From Eleusine coracana subsp. coracana (lineage: Eukaryota; Streptophyta; Magnoliopsida; Poales; Poaceae): a stretch of 64,000 nt of DNA. Within the stretch, counting starts at the first letter, position 1. Every line of letters begins with the position of its first letter. The position numbers and the translations under genes were made by a program. Below, in pieces: positions 33,702 through 47,900 of the stretch. Location: NCBI GenBank assembly GCA_032690845.1, contig CM064433.1, positions 35,152,658-35,216,657 on the forward strand. Reading direction: 5' to 3'. Under the pieces are notes generated by a model. That model searched no databases and was not told the DNA's origin. It worked only from the letters and a program-made list of their open reading frames with translations.

Positions 33702-35051
33702 GTCATGTGGTGGTAGGACTGACTGATGATTCCAGATTAACTGATTAATCACGTATCAATAATGCAACGAGTGAGGTCCATGCAGTCATTATATTGTGTG
33801 ACCAGGCCAGGATTGATCGGAAATTGATGAACAGCAAGGAAGGATATGTATGTATCGTGGGTACAGCTCTGTTTTTTTCTGGACGTTGAGTTGGGGTGAC
33901 CAAATTCTGATTTATTTATTACCTCTGTGACTCTGTGTATATAACCTTACTTCGTTGTAACAACCCGGAGGGATAATGGTACTATAGCAAGTGGGGCTTT
34001 TGGGAATAACACCTGGAAGCGAACAAAACAATTCTTTCTAGGCCCTATCACGTCCCCTCGGCATCCCTATCTCTATCCATCTGCATCAGCTCACTAGTTT
34101 AACCTCTTAAGCCCCCATACCAAAGCAAATCACCTGCAACTGCGAACACTACTGGCCACTGAAATCCTTTTCCCTGTTTGAGACCCTGATGGAGCTACTA
34201 GCTCTCCTGATGACCCGTCACATGCTCTCTCCTTGCCCTCCCAAGAAAAGATTCCTTAGCCTCGGTTGGGCAAACGAGCCGTGCATGCAACCAGAGGAAA
34301 ATGTCGGCACACGGACAAACGAACGTGTGCACGCACGCATGCAAACACGAGAATTCTCTCTCTCTCTCTCTCTCTCTCTCATGCTTGAAGCAAGCCAAAT
34401 GAGGTCATGCGGTGTCATTGTGATGTGCGTGTCCTAGAGATTTGACACGTACGGCTTGCCACCTTGGAAAGGAGCAGCCTCCTTGTGTGGCTCAACTCGG
34501 GCTCGAATTGGGGTGCTCTGAGTTAATTTTGAAAAGGCGAGAGGATAAGTTTGTTTAAAGGAACGAAGAAGAATCACGTTAGCGGTGAAAAGATTGGGTG
34601 ATCAATTTAACTGGTCCTTGTGTATGGACGCATCAGTTGGAGCAGAGCTCAAGATCGAGTGAGAGCTCGTATATATGTGCAGCACGGTTCCCAGGACACA
34701 GCCAGTGCGTGCGTACGTGAGGGTGACACTCGTGTGAGAATGTGTGTGATGTTCACCTTTCCTTGTCATGCATGCTAGCAAAGCCTCGAATTAACCATCG
34801 AGGTCAGCTACATTGTACTCACTGCCTTTGAAAATTTGTGGAACCGCCTAAAACTTTTACTACGTGAATATTGCTTCACCAAAGAGGTACATGTTTCAAA
34901 GAGTACAAATGAATATATACTTCCCAAACTTATAGTTTTAAGATTATGCTGCACTTCAAAAAATGCGACACGTTTATTATTTGCCACTGAGGAAAAAAAA
35001 ACTAGACATGACGGGGTAAGACCACCCCAACGGCATTGTTTTAAGAAGAAG
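33702..35051. other. Spacer with a (CT)n microsatellite
   Basis: Includes an uninterrupted CT dinucleotide run at about 34355-34380. Remaining open frames are low-complexity or short. No gene is seen. Confidence 0.45.
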
Positions 35052-35384
35052 GACATTCTCACATAGGTCTAGAAAATTCCCGAACCTCCCTCTCTCTCTG
35101 ACATGGTGACCTCTTTTTTAGCCTGTGTGAGAACTTTATAGTGCACCGTCCTTTAAATCGGGAGCAACGCCCGCATCAATTGGCTCTAGGTAGGGTCCTA
35201 CACATGCTTTGGCTTAGAGGAGAAACAAGTGAATTTTTTCAACCTAGTTCGGAAATTCGCTCCCACTAGAAATTGAACCCGGGACCTAGAAGATGTTACT
35301 AAGGCTCCTTTACCATTGAGGTAAAAGCCCGATCGCTTTGCCACTGAGAAGAGCACCCTCTATAGTTACGCCTATGTGAATGTC
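35052..35384. mobile_element. TIR element with a tRNA-like segment
   Basis: GACATTCTCACATAGG (35052-35067) is matched by CCTATGTGAATGTC (35371-35384) as an imperfect inverted repeat. Inside, 'ATTGAACCCGGGACC' followed by 'TTTACCATTGAGGTAAAAG' reads on the minus strand like a decayed tRNA T-arm and D-arm. It is noncoding; the superfamily is unknown. Confidence 0.4.
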
Positions 35385-35474
35385 ATCACACTAACCTTAA
35401 TTACTAGGAAATCTACTATTTATTTCATCAACCTAGCTAAAAAGTTCAATATCCAAAATGTGACTCACATTAAG

Positions 35475-35805
35475 GGCAAGTACAACACTGTTGTCTCATA
35501 AGCCGTCTCATGCATGACACGTAATCATAATATGAGTTATGAGACGACTTATACAATGGATGGTCATATTAGTTGTCTCCTATTAATTATATGACTTTTT
35601 AATTTATGAATGTAAAAAGAAATATTTATAGATTAAAAGACTACTAGAACTCATATAATGGTATGTGAGTCATCTCATCTTGCTAAATTTTAGCGCATGA
35701 GGTGGTTGCTACGCGAAACAACCACCTCTTTTTTTTTCCACATCATCAAAAATCGTATGTAACAATACATGAGACAAACTATAAGACTGGCTATGTGTAA
35801 CATTA
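35475..35805. mobile_element. Possible MITE, inverted-repeat rich
   Basis: An AT-rich block with several copies of 'GTCTCAT/ATGAGAC' in both orientations (near 35495, 35508, 35541, 35667 and 35770). The ends (GGGCAAGTACAAC... and ...GGCTATGTGTAACAT) are only loosely inverted. The shape suggests a degraded MITE; limits are approximate. Confidence 0.3.
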
Positions 35806-38559
35806 TACGTACGTGCGCTAATGCCACTTCAACATAATACTCCAAAAGCCATGAGACTATGTGGATACCCTCCTTAGTTTTACTACCTAAAATAGACCTC
35901 TAGCTTCCACTACACGTCAAGTTGCCCCTAAACTCGGAATTGTTGGATCGAACTGAATTTAGAAAACTGATCATAGTATCTTAGGCCTAAAGGTCAATCT
36001 AATTAGGCAGCTATTGAGATGGAGGTGGTTTGTAATATTGTGCGTTCCAATTAATGGATACTTGCATGAAGCGGCTTTTTCTTGCAGTCCACGTTTATGG
36101 TGAAGTGACATTGAACTTTTCATAAGCAAATGTTTCTCCCTCCACTCTGATTTATAAGGAGACGTTAGGAAACGCATTAGTTTAACAACGTCACATAAAC
36201 CAGAACTGAGCGATTACGCGACACCGTTTCACCAAGTATAACCACATGCATGATGGAGGATAATAAATCAATGGGTATTTGCCTAGAGAGTAAACTACTG
36301 ACTAAAAGAAAGTAGTAGAACGCGTCAACGAGCAAAGACAAGAGGCACCAGTATACTTTTTTAAATCCGTTTGAACCACTGTAAAATAAAAGCAGATATA
36401 CTCATTTTGAATGTAGTAGGACGAGGACCAGAGCAGCTGAACCGGCGGCAGAGGGAGGATGCACTGGTAGCAAGGCACGCGCGCCGGAGATTGGAGAAAA
36501 AAAAAGGGCAAAGGCAGTCGTCGCCGGGGACAAAGGCGTTCAAAAGGCAGCTGGGAGACCGGGGCGCTGTCGCCGAGCGCGCCGGCCGGCCACCAGCTTC
36601 GCTTCGCATGCATGCATCGATTCTCACGCCGCTGGCTGGTCAGCCTCGTCCAGCCGTACTAGACCAAAGACCACGTTACTATACTCTTTCTCTCTCTCTC
36701 TCTCAGTAAAAAAAAATGGGCTTTCGTTTTGTGCAACCACGCCAATGCAAGTCACGTCGTCGCAGCAGCACGGACACCCACACAGGGATGGCTTCTTCTC
36801 GTCTGGGTATTACTCGCCGCCTCGTGCTCCGCGCAGTTAAAAAAAAACCATAAACTGATGGGTTCAGAGCAGCGGCGCGAAAAGACGTGCGGCGACGACG
36901 CCGTGCACGGCCCCGCGGAGAGAGGCAGCGAGTGGGTCAAACGGAGGCCGGGATCTCGAGGCAGGCACGCCGTATCATGGCATGGGATGGAAAAGTTTGT
37001 ATTGGCAACGTAGCACAGTGCTCATCGGTATAGTTTCGGTTTTGTTTTCCGTTTCATCTTTTGCGCGCTTTTCTTTCTGATGATGAGTCGGTTTGAAAGG
37101 ACGGGTGAAAATATACTCTAGATGAGGTTGCAAAAGATTCAAGGGAAACATCGAGTGACTTGACGATGATTGCAAAAGATTCAAGTGAAAAGCTGATGAC
37201 TACACCTGGAAGCTAGCTACTCCCTTTAATTAATTTGCTAGCACGACGAGAAATCTAATCAAACGTTTCGTAAAGTGACATACTCAGATTTGTATTGAGA
37301 GCTCAAAATAGACCAGGTTTCACTTCCCCTGGTCATGCATGCTTAATTTTCATATTGTGTACTTTTGGAACGGCTAAACATTAGTACATGGCTGAGGATA
37401 GATTTTTCCTCGCTACAATTCAATCTAGCCGTCTCTAAATTTGACTAGATTACAAAGGAGTCAAATTGCAACGGAAGAAAACTTGTACTACTCTCTTTGA
37501 TCGGTGTAATAATTCACAACCTTTTTTTTTTTTGTGACAATGGTACAACAACAATGCCGGTGTCAACCAACCTACTACCATTCCAACTCATCACATTATA
37601 CCAGTAGACCTTGAATGACTATGCTTTGATTGATATCATCACAATGTCACAACAGTGAACAGTTCCACCTAAACTTTTGACCCGGTCGGTACACTCTTTA
37701 CCTTTCACGGGACGAACAACGAGCTAGTACTAGATGACAATAGGAAAATTATTGCCGATCGAAACGGTTGGATTGGGTGAACCTTCTATTTCAATTTTTC
37801 ATGGCACCAACCATTGCATTGCATGCCTACGCCTGGACAGGTATCTGCTTGCTGGTACCGACGTGACGGTGCGTGATTAGTGGACTGTGGCTGGTCCAAC
37901 TGCCGGACCTAACAAACAAAACAGCAGCCTTTTACTATACTCATTGACGAATGTTTTGGAAGGGAGTGATTAGAGAGCCGACCGCATGCAGAGAATGAGT
38001 GATCAGGTAATCTCTGGTCAGAAAATAAATTGATTTTGCATACTCGATCTCACTTTTCATGTTTTGAACCCCATCGGCTGACGGTATCGACGTGGCAGTT
38101 CATCACTTACTCTGAAGCTATGATGTTCTAGAAGGTGTCACTTGCTACGGTATGCTGAAATTATTAATTATTATACTTCAGCTCTACAGTGCTCCTACCA
38201 CTGTTACAAAAGCACATGCAAAGTATTTTTCATCAACAACTTGCTATGGAGTAGCTCTTGCAATGCACGTTACTCAAACTTTTTCGAGGTAAAGTGGTCA
38301 AACTACTTTACTCCCTTTTACTTTCGTCCTATAACACGTGGTGAGTAAAAACCTTAAAGAAAACCTCCATTTTTTGGCTTGGATTTGAAACATCCTAGGA
38401 AGAGAATTTTTCTTTCCAGGGTACCTGCCTCCAGCCAATAAAAAATAGATATACACACCAGAAAATATATAAAGAAAAAAAATAAGTCTTCACCATTTAG
38501 GAGGAATAAACGTTGTGGAGGTGAAAGTTGAATATGCATGAATTGAAAATGTTGCCTCT
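35806..38559. other. Long spacer, no gene recognised
   Basis: AT-rich apart from a GC-rich patch at 36420-36660 and 36720-36980. A CT microsatellite is near 36680-36704. Open frames on both strands in the GC-rich patch overlap each other and have no domain. Palindromic GCATGCATGC occurs near 36606. Confidence 0.4.
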
Positions 38560-39899
38560 ATTCTTCCTATTACAATGAGAAAATATCCTTCTTAATGGCG
38601 GTATACAACACTATTGCAGCAGTACACACGAGAAAATGTGATAACAAATAGTAAGTAAGGCCCAAAATGAACCTTCACCTTGAACATGGAGATGCTTCAA
38701 GCGAAAATATAGAGCAGAGGTGAGAGGTCGCCAATATATTACAAGAAATATGGCTTTCAATGACATATATCACGACACGTATGAAAAATTATCTTCCCAT
38801 TTTAGAAAAGCATTTTTATTTGAGACAAAATCTATGACCGTATTATATTTCTTATGGGACAGCAAATGCAGTGTGGCGCGTTGGTGCGATATGCACGAAA
38901 ACATTCACTCATTTCTAGAAAGAAAGAGACAATCAAAATCTGTTGCGGCAAAGCACACAAGAAAATGTGTAGAAAATATAGATCTAAAATGAAGCTTCAC
39001 TTTCCAGCATACACGGAGACATTGCAAGCGCAAATGTAGCACAAACGTCACCAGTAAGATGTGCATTACAATGTTCACTCTATTTCAAAAAGTCCTGAGG
39101 CATAAACAAAACCAACGATGGTATTGTCTTTCCTGTGGGTTACCCAAAAATCTATGACGTTACGTAGAAGACATCAGAAAGCATATAAAGAAGATAAGAT
39201 CCAAACAAAACCTTCCCTTTCTAACGCATGCATACGTTGCAAGCGCAAATGTAGCACGGGCATTGCTGGTATGACAGGCTTGCATGAAAGCCTTCATTTC
39301 ATTTCCATAAAAAAAAAGCTTTTTGATCAGAAACAACCTCCCCCAATAATAGCTAAAACAAGACCAAGCCAAATCCTGTTGTAATATCTTCAGGAGTAAA
39401 TGCGTGAAAAAAAGATAGGATCCAAAATTAAGCTTCGCGTTCCAGCTCAAGTGTTGCTGGTAGGATATGCATAAGAGTGTTCACCCCCATTTTAGAAAGC
39501 CCTCCAGCCATAAATAAAACCAAAGACGGCATTATCTTTCATGTGGCTAATCCAAAATTCTATTACGGTAGCAAACATGAGTAAATATGTTAAGAAGTTA
39601 AGATCCAAACAAAATCTTCGCTTTCCAACGCATGCATACGTTGCAAGCGCAAAGCTACCATGAACATTGATCGTATGATGCACATGAAAACCTGCACTTG
39701 TATCCATAGAAAAAGCCTTCAGATCAGATCAGAAACAACTTCCCTTAATGATCACTAAGGAGACGTAACCAAAGTCTCTTGCGATAGCTTACACGTGAAA
39801 TTTTGTGAAAAAGATAAGATCCAAAATCAAGCCTCACAGCATGCAGACGTTGCAAGCGTAAATGTAGCATGGGTGTTGCCAGTAAGATATGCACGAAAA
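38560..39899. repeat. Diverged left flank of the tandem array
   Basis: Recurrent words of the downstream array ('ACACGAGAAAAT', 'AAGATCCAAA', 'ACGCATGCATACGTTGCAAG', 'GCGCAAATGTAGCA') appear at irregular spacing and with many substitutions. These are old, unhomogenised copies of the same sub-monomer. Minus-strand open frames reflect the repeat, not a gene. Confidence 0.75.
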
Positions 39900-41969
39900 C
39901 ACTCGCTCGATGTTGAAAAGCCCTCTGGTTAGAATCAAACCATTGACGGTATTGTATTTCCTGTGGATCACCAAAAACCCTGTTGCGTCACTACACACGA
40001 GAAAATCTGCGTGTAGAAGGTAAGATCCAAACTGAACCTTTGCTTTTCAACGCATGAAGATGTTGCAAGCGCAAATACGGCACGACCGTTGTTCGTAATT
40101 CATGCATGAAACATGTCAAGAAGGTAAGATCCAAACATAATCTTTGCTTTTCCAACGCATGCATACGTTGTAAGCGCAAAGCTAGCGCGAACATTGATCG
40201 TATGATGTGCATGAAAACCTACACTCGTATGGTCAGATCAAAAACAACCTCCCTTAATGATCACTAAGGAGACGTAACCAAAATCTCTTGTGGTAGCTTA
40301 CACGAGAAATTTTATGAAAAAAGATAAGATCCAGAATTAAGCCTCACATTCCAACGCATGCAGACGTTGGAAGCGCAAATGTAGCATGGGTGTAGCTAGT
40401 AAAGATATGCACGAAAACACTCGCTTGATGTTGAAAAGCCCTCTGGTTAGAATCAATCCATTGACGGTATTGTATTTTCTGTGGATCACCAGAAACCCTG
40501 TTGCATCACTACACACGAGAAAATCTGCTTAGAAGGTAAGATCCAAACTGAACCTTTGCTTTTCAACGCATGAAGATGTTGCAAGCGCAAATACGGCACG
40601 ACCGTTGTTGGTAATTCATGCATGAAACATGTCAAGAAGGTAAGATCCAAACATAATCTTTGCTTTTCCAACGCATGCATACGTTGTAAGCGCAAAGCTA
40701 GCGCGAACATTGATCGTATGATATGCATGAAAACCTACACTCGTATGGTCAGATCAAAAACAACCTCCCTTAATGATCACTAAGGAGACGTAACCAAAGT
40801 CTCTTGTGGTAGCTTACACGAGAAATTTTATGAAAAAAGATAAGATCCAGAATTAAGCCTCACATTCCAACGCATGCAGACGTTGGAAGCGCAAATGTAG
40901 CATGGGTGTAGCTAGTAAAGATATGCACGAAAACACTCGCTCGATGTTGAAAAGCCCTCTGGTTAGAATCAATCCATTGACGGTATTGTATTTTCTGTGG
41001 ATCACCAGAAACCCTATTGCATCACTACACACGAGAAAATCTGCGTGTAGAAGGTAAGATCCAAACTGAACCTTTGCTTTTCAACGCATGAAGATGTTGC
41101 AAGCGCAAATACGGCACGACCGTTGTTGGTAATTCATGCATGAAACATGTCAAGAAGGTAAGATCCAAACATAATCTTTGCTTTTCCAACGCATGCATAC
41201 GTTGTAAGCGCAAAGCTAGCGCGAACATTGATCGTATGATGTGCATGAAAACCTACACTCGTATGGTCAGATCAAAAACAACCTCCCTTAATGATCACTA
41301 AGGAGACGTAACCAAAGTCTCTTGTGGTAGCTTACACGAGAAATTTTATGAAAAAAGATAAGATCCAGAATTAAGCCTCACATTCCAACGCATGCAGACG
41401 TTGGAAGCGCAAATGTAGCATGGGTGTAGCTAGTAAAGATATGCACGAAAACACTCGCTCGATGTTGAAAAGCCCTCTGGTTAGAATCAATCCATTGACG
41501 GTATTGTATTTTCTGTGGATCACCAGAAACCCTGTTGCATCACTACACACGAGAAAATCTGCGTGTAGAAGGTAAGATCCAAACTGAACCTTTGCTTTTC
41601 AACGCATGAAGATGTTGCAAGCGCAAATACGGCACGACCGTTGTTGGTAATTCATGCATGAAACATGTCAAGAAGGTAAGATCCAAACATAATCTTTGCT
41701 TTTCCAACGCATGCATACGTTGTAAGCACAAAGCTAGCGCGAACATTGATCGTATGATGTGCATGAAAACCTACACTCGTATGGTCAGATCAAAAACAAC
41801 CTCCCTTAATGATCACTAAGGAGACGTAACCAAAGTCTCTTGTGGTAGCTTACACGAGAAATTTTATGAAAAAAGATAAGATCCAAAATTAAGCCTCACA
41901 TTCCAACGCATGCAGACGTTGGAAGCGCAAATGTAGCATGGGTGTAGCTAGTAAAGATATGCACGAAAA
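39900..41969. repeat. Tandem repeat, four ~518-bp units
   Basis: Using the word CACTCGCTCG as a mark, units begin at 39900, 40418 (CACTCGCTTG), 40934 and 41452, and the next at 41970, so spacings are 518, 516, 518 and 518. Each unit contains three related sub-monomers sharing AACGCATG...ACGTTG...AAGCGCAAA at internal spacings of about 214, 105 and 199. A minus-strand 73-80 aa frame (MHIIRSMFAL...) recurs once per unit. It has no domain and is lost in the next block, so I regard it as a by-product. Confidence 0.92.
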
Positions 41970-44900
41970 CACTCGCTCGATGTTGAAAAGCCCTCTGGTT
42001 AGAATCAATCCATTGACGGTATTGTATTTTCTGTGGATCACCAGAAACCCTGTTGCATCACTACACACGAGAAAATCTGCTTAGAAGGTAAGATCCAAAC
42101 TGAACCTTTGCTTTTCAACGCATGAAGATGTTGCAAGCGCAAATACGGCACGACCGTTGTTGGTAATTCATGTCTGAAACATGTCAACAAGGTAAGATCC
42201 AAACATAATCTTTGCTTTCCAACGCATGCATACGTTGTAAGTGCAAAGCTAGCACGAACATTAATAGTATGATGTGCATGAAAACCTACACTCGTATGGT
42301 CAGATCAGAAACAACCTCCCTTAATGATCACTAAGGAGACGTAACCAAAGTCTCTTGTGGTAGCTTACACGAGAAATTTTGTGAAAAAAGATAAGATCCA
42401 GAATTAAGTCTCACTTTCCAACGCATGCAGATGTTGGAAGCGCAAATGTAGCATGGGTGTTACCAGTAAAGATATGCACGAAAACCTACACTCGTATGGT
42501 CAGATCAGAAACAACCTCCCTTAATGATCACTAAGGAGACGTAACCAAAGTCTCTTGTGGTAGCTTACACGAGAAATTTTATGAAAAAAGATAAGATCCA
42601 GAATTAAGTCTCACTTTCCAACGCATGCAGACGTTGGAAGCGCAAATGTAGCATGGGTGTTACCAGTAAAGATATGCACGAAAACACTCGCTCGATGTTG
42701 AAAAGCCCTCTGGTTAGAATCAACCCATTGACGGTATTGTATTTTCTGTGGATCACCAGAAATCCTGTTGCATCACTACACACGAGAAAATCTGCTTAGA
42801 AGGTAAGATCCAAACTGAACCTTTGCTTTTCAACGCATGAAGATGTTGCAAGCGCAAATACGGCACGACCGTTGTTGGTAATTCATGTCTGAAACATGTC
42901 AACAAGGTAAGATCCAAACATAATCTTTGCTTTCCAACGCATGCATACGTTGTAAGTGCAAAGCTAGCACGAACATTAATAGTATGATGTGCATGAAAAC
43001 CTACACTCGTATGGTCAGATCAGAAACAACCTCCCTTAATGATCACTAAGGAGACATAACCAAAGTCTCTTGTGGTAGCTTACACGAGAAATTTTGTGAA
43101 AAAAGATAAGATCCAGAATTAAGTCTCACTTTCCAACGCATGCAGACGTTGGAAGTGCAAATGTAGCATGGGTGTTACCAGTAAAGATATGCACGAAAAC
43201 CTACACTCGTATGGTCAGATCAGAAACAACCTCCCTTAATGATCACTAAGGAGACGTAACCAAAGTCTCTTGTGGTAGCTTACACGAGAAATTTTATGAA
43301 AAAAGATAAGATCCAGAATTAAGTCTCACTTTCCAACGCATGCAGACGTTGGAAGCGCAAATGTAGCATGGGTGTAGCTAGTAAAGATATGCACGAAAAC
43401 ACTCGCTCGATGTTGAAAAGCCCTCTGGTTAGAATCAATCCATTGACGGTATTCTATTTTCTGTGGATCACCAGAAACCCTGTTGCATCACTACACACGA
43501 GAAAATCTGCTTAGAAGGTAAGATCCAAACTGAACCTTTGCTTTTCAACGCATGAAGATGTTGCAAGCGCAAATACGGCACGACCGTTGTTGGTAATTCA
43601 TGTCTGAAACATGTCAACAAGGTAAGATCCAAACATAATCTTTGCTTTCCAACGCATGCATACGTTGTAAGTGCAAAGCTAGCACGAACATTAATAGTAT
43701 GATGTGCATGAAAACCTACACTCGTATGGTCAGATCAGAAACAACCTCCCTTAATGATCACTAAGGAGACGTAACCAAAGTCTCTTGTGGTAGCTTACAC
43801 GAGAAATTTTGTGAAAAAAGATAAGATCCAGAATTAAGTCTCACTTTCCAACGCATGCAGACGTTGGAAGCGCAAATGTAGCATGGGTGTTACCAGTAAA
43901 GATATGCACGAAAACCTACACTCGTATGGTCAGATCAGAAACAACCTCCCTTAATGATCACTAAGGAGACGTAACCAAAGTCTCTTGTGGTAGCTTACAC
44001 GAGAAATTTTATGAAAAAAGATAAGATCCAGAATTAAGTCTCACTTTCCAACACATGCAGACGTTGGAAGCGCAAATGTAGCATGGGTGTTACCAGTAAA
44101 GATATGCACGAAAACACTCGCTCGATGTTGAAAAGCCCTCTGGTTAGAATCAATCCATTGACGGTATTGTATTTTCTGTGGATCACCAGATACCCTGTTG
44201 CATCACTACACACGAGAAAATCTGCTTAGAAGGTAAGATCCAAACTGAACCTTTGCTTTTCAACGCATGAAGATGTTGCAAGCGCAAATACGGCACGACC
44301 GTTGTTGGTAATTCATGTCTGAAACATGTCAACAAGGTAAGATCCAAACATAATCTTTGCTTTCCAACGCATGCATACGTTGTAAGTGCAAAGCTAGCAC
44401 GAACATTAATAGTATGATGTGCATGAAAACCTACACTCGTATGGTCAGATCAGAAACAACCTCCCTTAATGATCACTAAGGAGACGTAACCAAAGTCTCT
44501 TGTGGTAGCTTACACGAGAAATTTTGTGAAAAAAGATAAGATCCAGAATTAAGTCTCACTTTCCAGCGCATGCAGACGTTGGAAGCGCAAATGTAGCATG
44601 GGTGTTACCAGTAAAGATATGCACGAAAACCTACACTCGTATGGTCAGATCAGAAACAACCTCCCTTAATGATCACTAAGGAGACGTAACCAAAGTCTCT
44701 TGTGGTAGCTTACACGAGAAATTTTATGAAAAAAGATAAGATCCAGAATTAAGTCTCACTTTCCAAGGCATGCAGACGTTGGAAGCGCAAATGTAGCATG
44801 GGTGTTACCAGTAAAGATATGCACGAAAACACTCGCTCGATGTTGAAAAGCCCTCTGGTTAGAATCAATCCATTGACGGTATTGTATTTTCTGTGGATCA

Positions 44901-47900
44901 CCAGATACCCTGTTGCATCACTACACACGAGAAAATCTGCTTAGAAGGTAAGATCCAAACTGAACCTTTGCTTTTCAACGCATGAAGATGTTGCAAGCGC
45001 AAATACGGCACGACCGTTGTTGGTAATTCATGTCTGAAACATGTCAACAAGGTAAGATCCAAACATAATCTTTGCTTTCCAACGCATGCATACGTTGTAA
45101 GTGCAAAGCTAGCACGAACATTAATAGTATGATGTGCATGAAAACCTACACTCGTATGGTCAGATCAGAAACAACCTCCCTTAATGATCACTAAGGAGAC
45201 GTAACCAAAGTCTCTTGTGGTAGCTTACACGAGAAATTTTGTGAAAAAAGATAAGATCCAGAATTAAGTCTCACTTTCCAACGCATGCAGACGTTGGAAG
45301 CGCAAATGTAGCATGGGTGTTACCAGTAAAGATATGCACGAAAACCTACACTCGTATGGTCAGATCAGAAACAACCTCCCTTAATGATCACTAAGGAGAC
45401 GTAACCAAAGTCTCTTGTGGTAGCTTACACGAGAAATTTTATGAAAAAAGATAAGATCCAGAATTAAGTCTCACTTTCCAAGGCATGCAGACGTTGGAAG
45501 CGCAAATGTAGCATGGGTGTTACCAGTAAAGATATGCACGAAAACACTCGCTCGATGTTGAAAAGCCCTCTGGTTAGAATCAATCCATTGACGGTATTGT
45601 ATTTTCTGTGGATCACCAGATACCCTGTTGCATCACTACACACGAGAAAATCTGCTTAGAAGGTAAGATCCAAACTGAACCTTTGCTTTTCAACGCATGA
45701 AGATGTTGCAAGCGCAAATACGGCACGACCGTTGTTGGTAATTCATGTCTGAAACATGTCAACAAGGTAAGATCCAAACATAATCTTTGCTTTCCAACGC
45801 ATGCATACGTTGTAAGTGCAAAGCTAGCACGAACATTAATAGTATGATGTGCATGAAAACCTACACTCGTATGGTCAGATCAGAAACAACCTCCCTTAAT
45901 GATCACTAAGGAGACGTAACCAAAGTCTCTTGTGGTAGCTTACACGAGAAATTTTGTGAAAAAAGATAAGATCCAGAATTAAGTCTCACTTTCCAACGCA
46001 TGCAGACGTTGGAAGCGCAAATGTAGCATGGGTGTTACCAGTAAAGATATGCACGAAAACCTACACTCGTATGGTCAGATCAGAAACAACCTCCCTTAAT
46101 GATCACTAAGGAGACGTAACCAAAGTCTCTTGTGGTAGCTTACACGAGAAATTTTATGAAAAAAGATAAGATCCAGAATTAAGTCTCACTTTCCAAGGCA
46201 TGCAGACGTTGGAAGCGCAAATGTAGCATGGGTGTTACCAGTAAAGATATGCACGAAAACACTCGCTCGATGTTGAAAAGCCCTCTGGTTAGAATCAATC
46301 CATTGACGGTATTGTATTTTCTGTGGATCACCAGATACCCTGTTGCATCACTACACACGAGAAAATCTGCTTAGAAGGTAAGATCCAAACTGAACCTTTG
46401 CTTTTCAACGCATGAAGATGTTGCAAGCGCAAATACGGCACGACCGTTGTTGGTAATTCATGTCTGAAACATGTCAACAAGGTAAGATCCAAACATAATC
46501 TTTGCTTTCCAACGCATGCATACGTTGTAAGTGCAAAGCTAGCACGAACATTAATAGTATGATGTGCATGAAAACCTACACTCGTATGGTCAGATCAGAA
46601 ACAACCTCCCTTAATGATCACTAAGGAGACGTAACCAAAGTCTCTTGTGGTAGCTTACACGAGAAATTTTGTGAAAAAAGATAAGATCCAGAATTAAGTC
46701 TCACTTTCCAACGCATGCAGACGTTGGAAGCGCAAATGTAGCATGGGTGTTACCAGTAAAGATATGCACGAAAACCTACACTCGTATGGTCAGATCAGAA
46801 ACAACCTCCCTTAATGATCACTAAGGAGACGTAACCAAAGTCTCTTGTGGTAGCTTACACGAGAAATTTTATGAAAAAAGATAAGATCCAGAATTAAGTC
46901 TCACTTTCCAAGGCATGCAGACGTTGGAAGCGCAAATGTAGCATGGGTGTTACCAGTAAAGATATGCACGAAAACACTCGCTCGATGTTGAAAAGCCCTC
47001 TGGTTAGAATCAATCCATTGACGGTATTGTATTTTCTGTGGATCACCAGATACCCTGTTGCATCACTACACACGAGAAAATCTGCTTAGAAGGTAAGATC
47101 CAAACTGAACCTTTGCTTTTCAACGCATGAAGATGTTGCAAGCGCAAATACGGCACGACCGTTGTTGGTAATTCATGTCTGAAACATGTCAACAAGGTAA
47201 GATCCAAACATAATCTTTGCTTTCCAACGCATGCATACGTTGTAAGTGCAAAGCTAGCACGAACATTAATAGTATGATGTGCATGAAAACCTACACTCGT
47301 ATGGTCAGATCAGAAACAACCTCCCTTAATGATCACTAAGGAGACGTAACCAAAGTCTCTTGTGGTAGCTTACACGAGAAATTTTGTGAAAAAAGATAAG
47401 ATCCAGAATTAAGTCTCACTTTCCAACGCATGCAGACGTTGGAAGCGCAAATGTAGCATGGGTGTTACCAGTAAAGATATGCACGAAAACCTACACTCGT
47501 ATGGTCAGATCAGAAACAACCTCCCTTAATGATCACTAAGGAGACGTAACCAAAGTCTCTTGTGGTAGCTTACACGAGAAATTTTATGAAAAAAGATAAG
47601 ATCCAGAATTAAGTCTCACTTTCCAACGCATGCAGACGTTGGAAGCGCAAATGTAGCATGGGTGTTACCAGTAAAGATATGCACGAAAACACTCGCTCGA
47701 TGTTGAAAAGCCCTCTGGTTAGAATCAATCCATTGACGGTATTGTATTTTCTGTGGATCACCAGAAATCCTGTTGCATCACTACACACGAGAAAATCTGC
47801 TTAGAAGGTAAGATCCAAACTGAACCTTTGCTTTTCAACGCATGAAGATGTTGCAAGCGCAAATACGGCACGACCGTTGTTGGTAATTCATGTCTGAAAC

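Noticed and set aside
39991..41764. Repeated minus-strand frames (MHIIRSMFAL...) as a tandem gene family
   Set aside because: They recur only because the 518-bp unit recurs, have no domain, and are destroyed in the 715-bp units by small indels; no selection on the frame is apparent.
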